Source: Pleodorina starrii (Eukaryota; Chlorophyta; Chlorophyceae; Chlamydomonadales; Volvocaceae). From it: a stretch of DNA of 64,000 nucleotides. The stretch is from positions 2,249,501 to 2,313,500 of the forward strand of contig BRXU01000020.1 of the NCBI GenBank assembly GCA_030267565.1, written 5' to 3'. Of this stretch, positions 34,388 through 45,877 are shown piece by piece. The first letter of the stretch is position 1; each line of letters starts with the position of its first letter. The notes under the pieces are model-generated. The model was not told the origin of the DNA. It saw only the letters and a program-made list of their open reading frames with translations, and did no database searches. The position numbers were made by a program, and so were the translations under genes.

Positions 34388-36247
34388 TTACAGCTTTCGG
34401 ATTGTGAAGAGGCGCGCCTTAGCCAGACCCCCCCAGAAGGTGGGGTGGAACTCGATGACCGAATCTTCGGTGCCCTCAACTTCCCAACCGTTGCGGCGGT
34501 TGAAGACCGTTAGCATGTCAGACACCGGCACGCGCCTTGCGGGGGGACGGGGCGTGGAGGCGGAGGGGGTAACGGCGGTTGGCGAGGCAGGGCAGCAGCG
34601 CAGCACGCATGCCACGCTGTCAGCCGCAGCGGCTGGAAGTACGGTAACGAAGTTGGTCGTTAGTTGGTTGGTGGTCTTCGGCTTAAGGGGCTTTTGGGAC
34701 GGTTTTAGGAGGGTGCATGCTGCATGGCTGGCCGTCTGTACCGTAGTACAGAACCGTGGTACGGTATTACAAGCACCGAAAGACGGCCGGCGCGAGTCTC
34801 CCCTACGGAGTACGACACACATGTACGACGGGATGTACCTGGGCCCGCCGGGCCGCGTCTCGTCCTCAGACATGCAGTTCATGTAGATGACGCCGCCGGG
34901 TTTCAGCAGCCGACGCAACGCCGCGACGTAACGCTCGCGATCGGCGTCGGAGAAGCAGTGGAAGGTCAGCGAATCGAGGACGACGTCGAAGCAGCTGTCG
35001 CGCTCCGGCGCCGACAGCACCGGCGGCAGTCGGGCCGGGTCCTGTTGCAACAGATCGCCCACCTCCAGCTTCACCTGGGGAAGGCACCGTTGGGTTTCGG
35101 GGGCATCAGAGGGTTCCACGATTCCGTTGTAAATCCGGTCCGTTAGGGACAGTTGCCGTACTATTGACGTGTTGAAAAAGATGCCGTAGTCGGGACGGAA
35201 CGTGCCCCGAGTACGGCGGCCGTCGCCGCCGTTTCCCGGGACCGGCGTTGTGCGCGACACCTGGCACACGGGACAGACTGAGCCCCACCTAGCCCACTGC
35301 ATTGCAAAATAAACAATTGACACTGGCACCGACCCGCCGACCCAGCGACCCACCTTGCTCTTCATGTTCCTCAGCCCCGCCTTTGCCGCCGCGAACTCCA
35401 GGCAGCGCGGCACCACATCCACCGCCGTCACCTCCGCCCCCGGACACGCCTTGGCCACGAACAGCGCATTGTCGCCGATGCCGCACCCCGCATCCAGCAC
35501 CCGGCCGGAGAAGCAGCGGCGAAGGACCAGGTCGCGGACGAACTTCTGGGGCCTGATGGCACGGGAGGGAAGGGGAGGGGAGGGAGAGGGAAGGGGAGAG
35601 GGAGAGAGGAGGGAGGGAGGGGAGAGGGAGGGAGGGACAGGCGGTGAGAGGGAGGGAGGGAAAGGAGGCGAGAGGGAGGGCGGCTGAGAGGGATTGCATC
35701 TACGTTACGGCCAGCCGGTCTTATAAGGCAACCATCAGCCAAACGTGCGATAACACGACACGTGCACCGAAGGACCCTCTGCAGAACAGAATTTTTGCAG
35801 CGTTCCCGGATGGCCAGCCTGGAGATGCCCCGCCAATTTATGGCACCAACTACGATGTCGGCACAGTTCACACTTTTTTCGATGCGGGCTTGACCATACC
35901 TGTGAATTTCCCAGGGTGCCAGTCCAGTTCCTGAGACATGCGCCAGAATCTGTCAAAGGGCAGGCGGATGTTTGCGGCTGTGATTAGCAAAGTGTCTAAA
36001 CTGGAGATTGCTTGGCACGTAGTTTAGGTCTTTTTACGTCAGCACGTACCTTGGGCCTGGGCACACCGTCAGCTGTATGGTACCTAGGGCTTCCAATGAA
36101 TTTATGAACGCTGTCTACGTTGAGCTCCGGCCCGTCCTCGCCGGGCGAGAGCGCGTCGTCGGAATTGAGCCGAGAGGGCAGGAACGATAAGCCCTCCAAA
36201 GCCTCGCTGCAAGAACTTCGAGGAGACCGGAATGTGGAGGTAAACAT
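34388..36247 (-). CDS. SAM-dependent methyltransferase, copy 1
   Basis: Class I S-adenosylmethionine methyltransferase, closest in motif style to TehB/thiopurine-methyltransferase-like proteins; substrate unknown. Exons 36247-36050, 35949-35900, 35552-35354, 35074-34839, 34535-34388 join in phase to 276 residues. Exon 2 holds SGTGLAPWEIHR, the PW motif typical before this fold. Exon 3 has motif I, VLDAGCGIGDNALFVA, with the acidic loop TAVDVVP. Exon 4 has the motif FDVVLDSLTFHCFSD and the KPGGVIYMNCMSEDETRPGG segment. The first 30 residues are rich in Ser/Arg and could be an organelle-targeting peptide. Paralogous to the copy at 45878-48595, with identical intron positions and an almost identical exon 3. 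The start is the ATG at 36247; a longer N-terminus as in copy 2 cannot be excluded. Confidence 0.85.
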
Positions 36248-37875
36248 AGTTTCGCTGTTGAAGCGGAGTTGCGCTTGTGGTGGCTTGGGGTCGGCTGCTG
36301 GCTTTACGACAAGAACGTCGGGGCCAAGGTCCGAAAGCGCCCTCGCGCAGCCCGCAGTGCCCAGAGGTGATCGAATGTCTACCTCCGCCGTGTATGATTG
36401 CGTTCGTCGGAGATGTATAGAGGTGGAGAAAAGGTCTTAGGTGTGTGGAGGTAAGAGAATGAGTCAAATGACGTTTTATAGTAGCTGTAACTCGGGTTTG
36501 AGGTCTTAAGTACAAACTTCTAGGTAGGTTACAATATGCCACTCGGGGACAACATTTCCGCGAACTTGCATCGGTGACACCGTCGATCAGCTCTTTGGGC
36601 AACCTTGACTGGCAAAATACTTTGAAAAATATACAGAAGCTTAGTTGTTTTAGGAAGTACTGCTCAGCGCTCCTGCTTCGTTCTGACTGTGAACTGTGTC
36701 GACACCCACAGGCAGCCACGTACAGTACAGTTTCTTCCAATACGGTCAGGTTATACAATACCTGCAGTAGCGAATAATTAATTATTACAGGTTAACTTGA
36801 ATGACATCCCTCTTGAACCTTTCGGAGCCGCCTCAATGAAACCCCAGAGCAAACCTACCACCACCAGCCACCACAACACCACCATCGGGCTTCGGGCACC
36901 ACCAGATCTGACTAATACCAATGCTGCCGTCCGGTTTCCTGCGTAACATGGCGGGAAAAATTTCTGCAGGATACCAACTACAGTGGCTCCGAACTGTGGG
37001 CGGCAACTACCGGCAATCCGACATCGGGATTCGTGAACAGCTAGTTCGGTTATTCGTTGTTTTTGGCGCGCCGTGGCGCGCAGGCTCTGCCCTGCTCTGC
37101 TCCTCCGGCAATTTCCGGGGCCCTAAAACTCTGCAATACATTTGAAACGTGGTTTGGACTCTGGTACCGCACCACAGGCCCCCTCACCCCGCCCCTCGGG
37201 GTATTACTAGGGGATCCGTAGGTAAGAGTTTCCACCGACCCAGATCGCACAAGGCGCTCTGTTACAGAGTCTGCACAACGCCGATCTGCATGTTCAGCAC
37301 CAAATTCCGCAGATGGGGCTTGTCCGGGCGCGGATGCGTGGCGCCAGACATGTCGATACCGATACCTCGGGAGCCGTGGACTGCTGCTTACAGTGTCCAC
37401 GACTGGACTGGCACGTGGGGTTTGGTTTGTCGTACAACACACACACACACACACACGCGCGCGCTCACACACACACACGCGCGCGCCTCTGCCGCAGTCT
37501 GGTGCAGGAAATGCTGCCACTGGCCCTGCCCTGTCTGGCCCTGCCCTCGCGTCATGGCTGGCCCTGCCCTCAAACAACGCCGCCGCCGTCGCCCTCCCTG
37601 CGGTGACGTTTTTGTTTTCTTGCGCTCGCAAACGGCTTCTCGCACGAACGAGGGTCGGGAGCCCACCCCCTGTGACACCCACACCCACATCATCCAACTA
37701 ATAGCACGTGCGGTTCCCGTGCGCCCCGAATTGAATCACATGAGTTGCTCGTTGTGTCGTTGTTGCGTTGACCTTTTGCCGCCGGTGAAATCCGCGCCAG
37801 TCAAACATCTTTTTGGGGTCAGTCCGTTCACTGAAATACGGTACGGGAAAAACAGTTCATTCAACAGTACTTCAT
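36248..37875. other. Intergenic region between methyltransferase 1 and ITPA
   Basis: Both genes are on the minus strand, so this holds the ITPA 3' flank and the methyltransferase 1 promoter. TTACA at 37386-37390 (TGTAA on the minus strand, the volvocine polyadenylation signal) lies about 490 nt past the ITPA stop and is a candidate. A CA/CG microsatellite sits at 37437-37490. The stretch at 36430-36790 is AT-richer. No gene was seen. Confidence 0.45.
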
Positions 37876-40800
37876 TTACTGCTGCTGCTGTTGCTGCTGT
37901 TGCTGCTGCTCCGCATTCGCCAGCAGGTGGTTCCTCAGCTTGTCCAGCGAGCGGTACCTGAAGTAAGTACGACCGCAGTACAAAAGTACGACATTACATC
38001 AACGTACGGCATGCCATGCAGTACAGTACACCAATCGCAGTTTACGGTGCTGCCGCCGCCCCGCAAAAAAAAATATATACGCGGGGGGAGGGGGGCCCGA
38101 CTCCCCTGCCCGTGCATTTTACCCCCGCCGCCCACTCATACACACGCACGCACACGCAAACACACAGTGACACACAGACCTGTGGGAGATCTTGTTCTTG
38201 GCCTCCTTCTCCATCTCGGCGTAAGTCAGATCGAAACCTGTACGGGTACGGCAACCGACAACCAACGCACACGTATGTAAATAATATCATGTATGTACGT
38301 CGCGCACGCATCAATGTCATGCGTTTTTCCTTCACTGAATAAGAACAGAAATGAAAAAGCAAAAAAACCAAAACCGCTTTCCGCCAAACTGACGTGTGAA
38401 ACACGACGCGAGGCGAGGCGAGGCGAGGAGAGGCGTTGTGTGAGGCAGGGGTCACAGACGCAGCGACGGACCGACCGCCAACCGCCAAGCGCAACGGCAC
38501 CCATGCAAGCCTTGCTCTCGTCCCTCTCCATCCCCGATGCGGTCGAGTAGTACGATGCCTTGACCCCAATCCACCCCACCAACCAATCAACCAACCAACC
38601 AACAAACCGCTCACCGTCGGGCTGGAACACGGGGTCCCACCCAAAGTCCGAGGGTCCCCTCGCGGGTACGATCCGACCCTCCGTACGACCCACAAACGTA
38701 ATCGGCTCGTGATCGGGACCTGAAAGGCGGGCAGGCGCGTAATGCGTGTGTGTGTGTGTGTTTTGTGCGTATGTGTGTTGTGGGTGTGCTATGTGAGTGT
38801 GTTGTATGTGTGTGTGTGTGATATGTGTCCATGTGTGTGTAGGTAAGGGTGGATGGCGGGGGGCGGGTCTGTAACGGTGCTCCAGACCCGTGAAACGAAA
38901 GGAGCCCACCGTGTCGTTTGCCGGCGTGTGTGTGTCTTGTGGGTTTTGGGGGTAGAGTGTACGACGAGCTCGTCGTCCGGAGCACGAACATGTGTCTCCC
39001 CCAAACACATCTCCCCGCCACACCCACTCCCCACTCCCCACATTGTGTCCCCCTCGGTTCCACCCAAGCCATCGTCCCTCGTTCGTCCACCCCCTCCCCC
39101 CACCACCACCACCCCACCCCACCCCCCCAGTGTAATCCTCAGGTAATATCCCAGGTAACTGCGTTGCGTTCCCTCGTCCCGGGCCGTTTTCTTTTACCCC
39201 CCCCCCCCCGCTCCCCCCCCCCGAGTCACCGAACTCCTCATCGCCCGCTTCCTGACAAATCCTAATCAGGCCCCCCCCAGAGCTACTCAGAGCCGCCCTT
39301 TTCCTCAAGCCGTGGATTGGTTGGGTTCGGATTTGGCCCAAAGCGCAGTTTCCGTTGGGAGCGAAAACACATGACCCCTCCCCCATCCTCCGTACATACA
39401 CACACGCACGCGCACGCACACATACACACACGCACCCGGCGTGTATGCGAAGATGCACTGCGCGTAGGCAGTCTTGTCGTCGAAGCCGGCTGCGGGGCAG
39501 AAGGGGGACATGACGCGGTGTGTGTGTGTATAAAAAAACGGGGGACCGCAGCAGGAGGGCGGGGAGGGAGACGGGATGATGACGGGGAGGGGAGCGGGGG
39601 AGTTGTAGCAGGGCTGCATGGGGACCCAAGAGCAGGACGCGAAGATGGGGAGTGGTTGCAGCTGCCCGCCGGCGGCAGGGGGGATGGGGCTGTCCCGATC
39701 TGGTCCATCACAACGGGTTTGGCCAGGTCGGGTCGGGACTGTACTGGCCCCCAAATGACGAGTGCGGTCTGGTCGGGTTTGGTTTCGGTGCGGGTGCGGG
39801 TGCGGTTCGTCATACATACGGTAGCTGTGACCCCAGCCATCCCAGGACTGCCAACCGAGAGGGGTTTCGGAGCGCGTCCGGAGAGAGACGGGTGTCGCTC
39901 CACCGTGTCGCTGGACCGTGTCGCGCCCCTCCCAGCCCCCCAAAGCCCCAGGCCCCACTTCCCAACAGCCAACCGATGTCTGACCTGCGAGCGCGTGGCC
40001 GTTGGGGTGCCACCCACCGCGCATTCCGTGCATTCCCCCAACCCAACCCAACCCAACCCACACACACACACGCCATTTTCCCCGTCCCCTCTTCTCGCGG
40101 TTATATTGTTATACTCTATTCCCCCTTCCCTTTAACACCACCATTCGGGCTGTCCTCGTTGCCGACCCATATCCCACCCAACATCCCCCACCACCCCCAC
40201 CCAGCCCCAGCCGCAACCACCCACCCACCCACCCGCAGCCACCCACCCAGCATCCGGTTGAGGCCGTCGTGTCCGAGCTTCTCAAGAAACCACTTGATGT
40301 ACGGCCCTGTACGGCAGTACGGCGAGGGAGAAAGGCAGCCGCGCAGCAGCAGGCAGGCAGGCAACGATGCAGGCGGGAGAGGTGGTGTCACACACACAGA
40401 AACGACAACGGCAAGAGAGGCATCCTCCTTTCTTCCTTCCTCATCTCTTTCTTCTCCTCTTATTGCCAAAAAAAGAAACGACACGACGAGGGCGCCCTCC
40501 CTTGTCTAGTCTTCCGTGCGCGGCGCTGGTTCCCCCCTCACCACATTTCGGCACACCTAACCCTAAGCCTCTCCCCCTGCCTTTTCCCCTGCGGTATCTT
40601 CGTGTTCCCCCCCCGTGCCTCTTCGTTCGTTCTTTCGTTCTTCAAGCTCGCAACCGGCCGGACCCGGACCCGGATCAGACCGGTCCTTTTGAGTCTGTGA
40701 GTCCCGCCTCCGTCCCGTTCTGCACTGGAAGGTATTCAAACCCCCTCCCCTCCCCCCAGATTACGCCACCTGCCCCCCCCCCGAATCCCCTTTCGGCCAC

Positions 40801-43800
40801 TTTCCTTACCCCCTCCCCCCTCGTAGTTAACCCCCTTCCTTCCCTCCGACTGCTCTTCCCGTGCTCCATTGTTCTGCATCTTCTCTGTCCTTCCTCCAAC
40901 TCCCTCCGCCCCGCCCCTTTGCTCCTCTCCCCTTCCCTCCCCTTCCTGCCCCCCTCTCTCTTCCCCCCTGCCTCTTCCTCCCCCCCACCACATGCACCCA
41001 CACCCACGCCCACCCACCCACCCACTCACCAATTGGCCGTCACCCCCCAGCACCACCCCCACCTCCCCGGCGGCTCCATGCCCTTCTTGGACCTCCTCCT
41101 TGTACCCACCCCCCGCGACGGCAACAGCTGGTTCTCTACACGCCTCTACGACAAACGGGAGCAACCGGCCTTCGCCGGCATTCGCCTCTCGCGTTTCGTG
41201 GCCCGCGACTCCAACGTCAACGAATCCTGCAAACGCAACATCTTCACGGGCCAGTTCCATCGTCTGCGGCGCGTCATCACCGACGTTGACAACTTCTGCT
41301 ACGAGATCGCACATCTCATCCTCGCCTTGGCCTCCCAGGGCTACCCCCGGGCACAGCTCGTTCGCCAATTCGTCACCCTCCTCGCTGGCTACCCACACGC
41401 CTTCTACTTCGCCCGCCGCTCCACGCACCCTGACCTCCTCGCCCTCGTCCACACCTACCGCCGCCCTGCGCCGCGCGCCCCCTGACCCACCCACCGCCTA
41501 ACCCACCACCACCCACCCATCCCGTCATCTTCTCCACGGATGCTGGGGGATCAAATGATGCCGGTTCCCCACTCGGGTTCCCCACTCAGACCAACGGCTG
41601 ACCCCCGCATCCACCTCCATCCCCTCCCCCCATGTTCACCCCCTTCCCTTGCCCCCGTTTGTCCTGTTGCCTGTCCGGTCTTCTCCACACACCCCGGGCC
41701 GCATACCTCCTACACCCCCCCCTGCCCCTACCCGGCCCCTGTCCCGACCCCACCCCTGCCCTTGCCTTGCCCATGTCCCGCCCCTGCCCCCGCCCCCACC
41801 CCTGCCCTTGCCTTGCCCATGTCCCGCCCCCGCCCCTGCCCCCGCCCCCACCCCTGCCCTTGCCCCTGTCCAGCCCCTGCCCCCGCCCCCACCCCTGCCT
41901 TGCCCATGTCCTGCTCCCGCTCCTGCCCCTGCCTTGCCCATGTCCTGCTCCCGCTCCTGCCCCTGCCTTGCCCATGTCCTGCCCCCGCCTCAGCACCTAC
42001 CTTGCTCCTGCCCTACCCCCGCCCCTGCTTTGCTTTGCTCCTGCCCGACTGCCACCGCGTAGTTCCCACCCTACCCCCATGCTCTGTACCTCACTGGCGC
42101 TTCCTGCCCGGCATCACCCCTGCAACCTTGCCGTAGCGAGGTACCCCTCATGCATGTGGGTACCCCGCGCAGCCGGTGCGGTGGGGAGCCAACACGTTGG
42201 CCCGCCCCCGGTATGCATCCCCTTCCCCTTCCCCCACCCCGTGGCCTCTCCCCGTCTGGTTTCCCTCCTCCCGGCCCCCCGATTCCGACGTCGCGTCGCC
42301 TCTGCTACCTCCCCTCCTGCCGCCCTTTTCCCCTCTCTTCGCCTCCGCCCTCGTCCCCTACCCCGCGATCCGTTCCGCTTGCATTCTGTTGTCCCTTTGC
42401 CGCTCTCCTTGCCTTGCCCCCTTGCCGTTCCCTCTGCCTTTCTCTTTCCCTTTGCACTTTCTCCCCTACCCTTCGCCGCCTGCCGTCGTACTTTTTGCCC
42501 TTCCGTATCCCATCTTATCCGCCCCGCTCTCCCATCCCGCCCTCTTTTGCGCCGCGTCGCCGCCCCAGCTCGTTTGTGGGTTTCTGAGTGTTTTTGCTTT
42601 GCCTGCCTGTTCGCTCCTTGCCTCGCTCCCATTGCCGCTCCCCATTGCCGTTACTAACGCCCTTCCTTCGCTTCTTTCCGATTCCTTTCTCCACTGAGCG
42701 CAGGTGAGTAAGCCATCGTTCCTTTTGTGCTGTCCGGGCTGTGTGTCTATGTTGGTCTTGTGCTGTCGTGTGCCAGTCCGTCTGGGGTTGGTTGGCGGCG
42801 ACGCGGCCGCGCGCTTTTTCTGCTGGAGATATCAGGTAATCATCAGGTAATATTCCAGGTAACTGCGTTGCATTCCCTCGCCCCGGGCCGTTCTAATTAC
42901 CACCCACTCACCCACCACATACACCCACTCACCCACCCACCCACCCACCACATACACCCACCCACCCACCACATACACCCACCCACCCACCCACCACATA
43001 CACCCACCACCCACACACCCACCACATACACCCACCCACCCACCCACCCAGCCACTCACCCACCACATACACCCACCACCCACACACCCACCACATACAC
43101 CCACCCACCCACACACCCAGCCACTCACCCACCCACCCACCACATACACCCACCCACCACATACACCTACTCACCCACCCACCACATACACCCACTCACC
43201 CATCCACCACATACACCCACCACCCACCCACCCACCACATACACCCACCCAGCCACCCACCCACCCACTCACCCACCACATACACCCACCCACCACATAC
43301 ACCCACCCACCCCCCACCCACCACATACACCCACCACATACACCCATTAACCCACCCACCCACCCACCACATACACTCACCCGGTAGTCCGTGCATCGCG
43401 TTGAAACACAACGACGTGTCCTCCACCATCACCGCACCGCCCACCTGCACCAACAGCATCAGCATCAGAAGAATCAGCAGCAGCAGTAGCACACGCACAC
43501 ACAGGGACACATAACAACAGCATCATCACTTCATCAGCAGCGGCAGCGGCAGCATCAGCAGCACACGCACGCACACACAAAGCCTTGAGGACACTTACAC
43601 ACAAGGATACCCATGACAGTATGGCGCCCCCCCCTCATACACACACAAACACACAGAATCCAAAGGCGGCAGAGTGGCAATGAACCAGGAAACCAGTGGC
43701 AATGAACCAGGAAACCAGTGGCCATGAACCAGGGGCCAAGCTGCCCGTGAGCCCCGCTGGCGGGCGCAAACAACTCAAACAAGATCTCCCTTCAAACCCG

Positions 43801-45344
43801 CAGATCTCCAGATCTCACCTCCCTGGCCGCGATACGGCACTTCTCCTTGGAGATCTCCTCCGGCTCGCCCTGCAGTACGGCACAGTACGGCACGAACATC
43901 ATCATCATCAAGGATTCTGGAGCTCGTCGAACGGTCTTGCGCGGGCGACACCCACCACCCACCCGCAAAGAAACGACCCAGTGGCGTTTGTCAGCTTTGC
44001 CCCCATGGAGTGCCTCGCCCTTCTTGCCTGCCTGTCTGCACTGCCCGCCTACCCGCTTGAGGGTACGGCACGCAAACACCCGAATGGCGCAACTGCTAAT
44101 CCCCCCAGCCCCCCAAATCACCGCCTTCATACGTTTGTGAACCTTTGGCCAGCCTCTATATCTACCCCTCCTCCAGACATTACCACCACCGTATTAAGCC
44201 CGGGGCCGCCGCAACCGGCCGGTGCTTGTGCGGCGGGGCCGCGGTCCCAACCCTTCAACGGCACACGGTAGTACGGCACCATGTACGGCATCGAGACGGG
44301 TCGTACTGTCGTACCTGCAGCTCCGGGAGGTCCAGCTTCGCAGCCTCCACTGTGAAGGGCAGTGCGGCGCCGGAGGCCAGAATGGCAGCTACCTGACTCG
44401 TGGGAGGTGGAGAAGAGCAGCAGAAGGCGGGAAAATATAACCTCAAAATTAATCATCCGTTTATCAATCAATCACATACCCCTGCCCTTCCTTGATTCAT
44501 TTGGTTTCTCATCCCTGCCCTTTCAACTAGCAACGCTTTAGGCTTGATATATTCAGGCTTGATATATTCAGGATGATATCGAACAGGGTTTCAGGGAACA
44601 AGCGAGGGGGCATCCAGGGGGTGGGGAGAGGCAGTCAAGTGTTTTGTTTACAGATGGCTGGGTGGGTTTGGTGCCAAAGTTTGGGGGTGTCAAGGTGCGG
44701 GGGGCACTGCGGTGGATAAGGGCCAGCCCCGGCCCTGAGGTTCGGGATCCTCAGTTTCGGGTTTGGGGACTTTTGTGGGCGGGTCTTGGAAGTGGGTTCG
44801 CTGGCCGGCAGCTCTTGAGACGGCCTGTGGCGGCATGCACGGTGGGATTGGGATGATGTCCTCTGACGGCATAGTACGCACGATCGATGTTTGGATCTTG
44901 GGTTTCAACGCGGAGGATCATATAGTGGCAAACAGGGGCCAGCGTCCAAAAGGGCTGGGGTTTTGAGGGCTCGATGCGCGAGAGCGCGGCCTCAGCGTGC
45001 GTCAAAAGGCGCTGCTGAGTTGACGCCCAACCTTATACGTTTCGAGGATCTGCAAGACCAAATGCTGCGGCAGCCTATCGCTGTGCTCTGCAATCAGCCG
45101 GAAACATCCCCGCCAAAATAACCGTTTACCGGTGTCGATCAATAGTGTATCTGGTTGTCCCGCATCTATGACTTGCACTTTGTGAAGTTCTTTGCAGCTC
45201 TGAGCAAAGAAGAAAGGAAAGTGCCTACTACTAGTCTACTCGACTGAAGTTCCCAGGTGTCTAGAGCCCCCCTGCTCAGCAACTTGCCTCTTCCAGCTTC
45301 TTCTTGTTCCCCGTTGCGAAAAATATCTTTTGGGGAGTCGCCAT
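37876..45344 (-). CDS. ITPA: Inosine triphosphate pyrophosphatase (ITPase/HAM1 family)
   Basis: Hydrolyses ITP, dITP and XTP to monophosphates and so keeps deaminated purines out of nucleic acids. Exons: 45344-45288, 44392-44315, 43869-43819, 43444-43381, 40306-40247, 39489-39436, 38719-38615, 38237-38180, 37957-37876. They join in phase to 202 residues (human ITPA has 194). Conserved parts in order: [12 protein letters not shown] (nucleotide-binding loop), [75 protein letters not shown] and a FQPDG stretch, [19 protein letters not shown], then YRSLDKL. The protein ends in ten Gln residues, unusual for the family. Intron 1 begins with GC (GAAGAG/GCAAGT), a GC-AG intron; the others are GT-AG. 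Intron 4 is about 3 kb and holds a retroelement piece and a minisatellite. It starts 533 bp from the divergent methyltransferase 2. Confidence 0.95.
39132..39187 (+). repeat. Dispersed 56-bp repeat, copy 1 (ITPA intron 6)
   Basis: Matches 42838-42893 with about four mismatches over 56 bp; shared core CCAGGTAACTGCGTTGC followed by CCCGGGCCGTT. Each copy is followed at once by a C-rich or CCCACC-type tandem tract. Confidence 0.75.
41060..41485 (+). mobile_element. Retroelement fragment (region following the reverse transcriptase core)
   Basis: Antisense to ITPA, inside its intron 4. The frame is open and protein-like from about 41060 to TGA at 41483: MPFLDLLL, then [36 protein letters not shown] and a GYP stretch. 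This order (FLD, KLYDKR, QFHR, GYP) resembles the segment after the RT catalytic domain in several eukaryotic retroelements. No YXDD catalytic core, integrase or endonuclease is present and the flanks are C-rich repeats, so it is a truncated remnant. The exact family is not determined. Confidence 0.55.
41700..42050 (+). repeat. C-rich minisatellite (CCCATGTCC / CCCCTGCCC units), ITPA intron 4
   Basis: Irregular tandem array built from GCCCCTGCCC and TTGCCCATGTCC units. It directly follows the retroelement fragment. No genuine frame; reading either strand gives Pro/Cys or Gly/Arg shadows. Confidence 0.7.
42838..42893 (+). repeat. Dispersed 56-bp repeat, copy 2 (ITPA intron 4)
   Basis: Second copy of the repeat at 39132-39187, in the same orientation and a different intron of the same gene. 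It abuts the CCCACC minisatellite that starts at 42903. Confidence 0.75.
42903..43379 (+). repeat. CCCACCACATACA minisatellite ending at the ITPA exon 4 donor
   Basis: About 480 bp of interleaved CCCACCCACC and ACATACAC units with variable CCCACC counts. On the gene strand it reads as GTGTATGTGGTGGG repeats beginning directly at the exon 4 splice donor (GTGAGTGTATGTGG). Confidence 0.85.
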
Positions 45345-45877
45345 GGCTTGTTTGGCGACGGTCCGTCCTGGCCCTCCGCGCAGCCCAGCAGCGTCCGCGC
45401 GGATGCACAAATGCGCTTTTGAGCGAACCACGCAGACCATGAACGCCTAAGTCAAGAAGTTCCCTTGTCTCTGACGTCTGACTCGAACGAACGAACACAG
45501 GAATTTCCGCACTCTGCCGTGCACGACGCCGTACGCTCTAAAGCAGCCCTGCTCTAAAGGTGTGAACCGTCACCATGGTTTCTTGTGCTTGTGGACCTCT
45601 GTCAGACTTCGTTGAACCTGATCTTGTTTTAAGGCTTAATATACCCTTGCCTACCTTGATACGCAACTGGACGTACTTGGCCGCGCGACTCGGTCTTGTC
45701 CACACAGATCGCACACTACTAATTTTTCATTGTAGTGTTTTTGCAACGGACATTGCCCTCACACCGTAGCGCTCTCCATTCGAGGCGCCTTAGTGCCCGT
45801 TACCGACGTGCATACCAGTCGCCGCGTCAGCCGTCCCTCTAGCGTGTTTGGACAGGAAAAAGCCAACATTGGTCGCT
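45345..45877. promoter_or_regulatory. Shared upstream region of ITPA and methyltransferase 2
   Basis: 533 bp separate two divergent ATG codons, so the 5' UTRs and promoters of both genes lie here. Base composition is more balanced than the flanks. No specific element was recognised; the function is inferred from position. Confidence 0.5.

Noticed and set aside
41500..42700. Long Pro/Leu/Cys-rich frames in ITPA intron 4
   Set aside because: Translations of C-rich tandem DNA with no conserved motif and no codon-usage signal.
44891..45121. Plus-strand frame inside ITPA intron 1 ending in a protein-like stretch ([20 protein letters not shown])
   Set aside because: Short, antisense to a confident gene and without splice partners; chance cannot be excluded.
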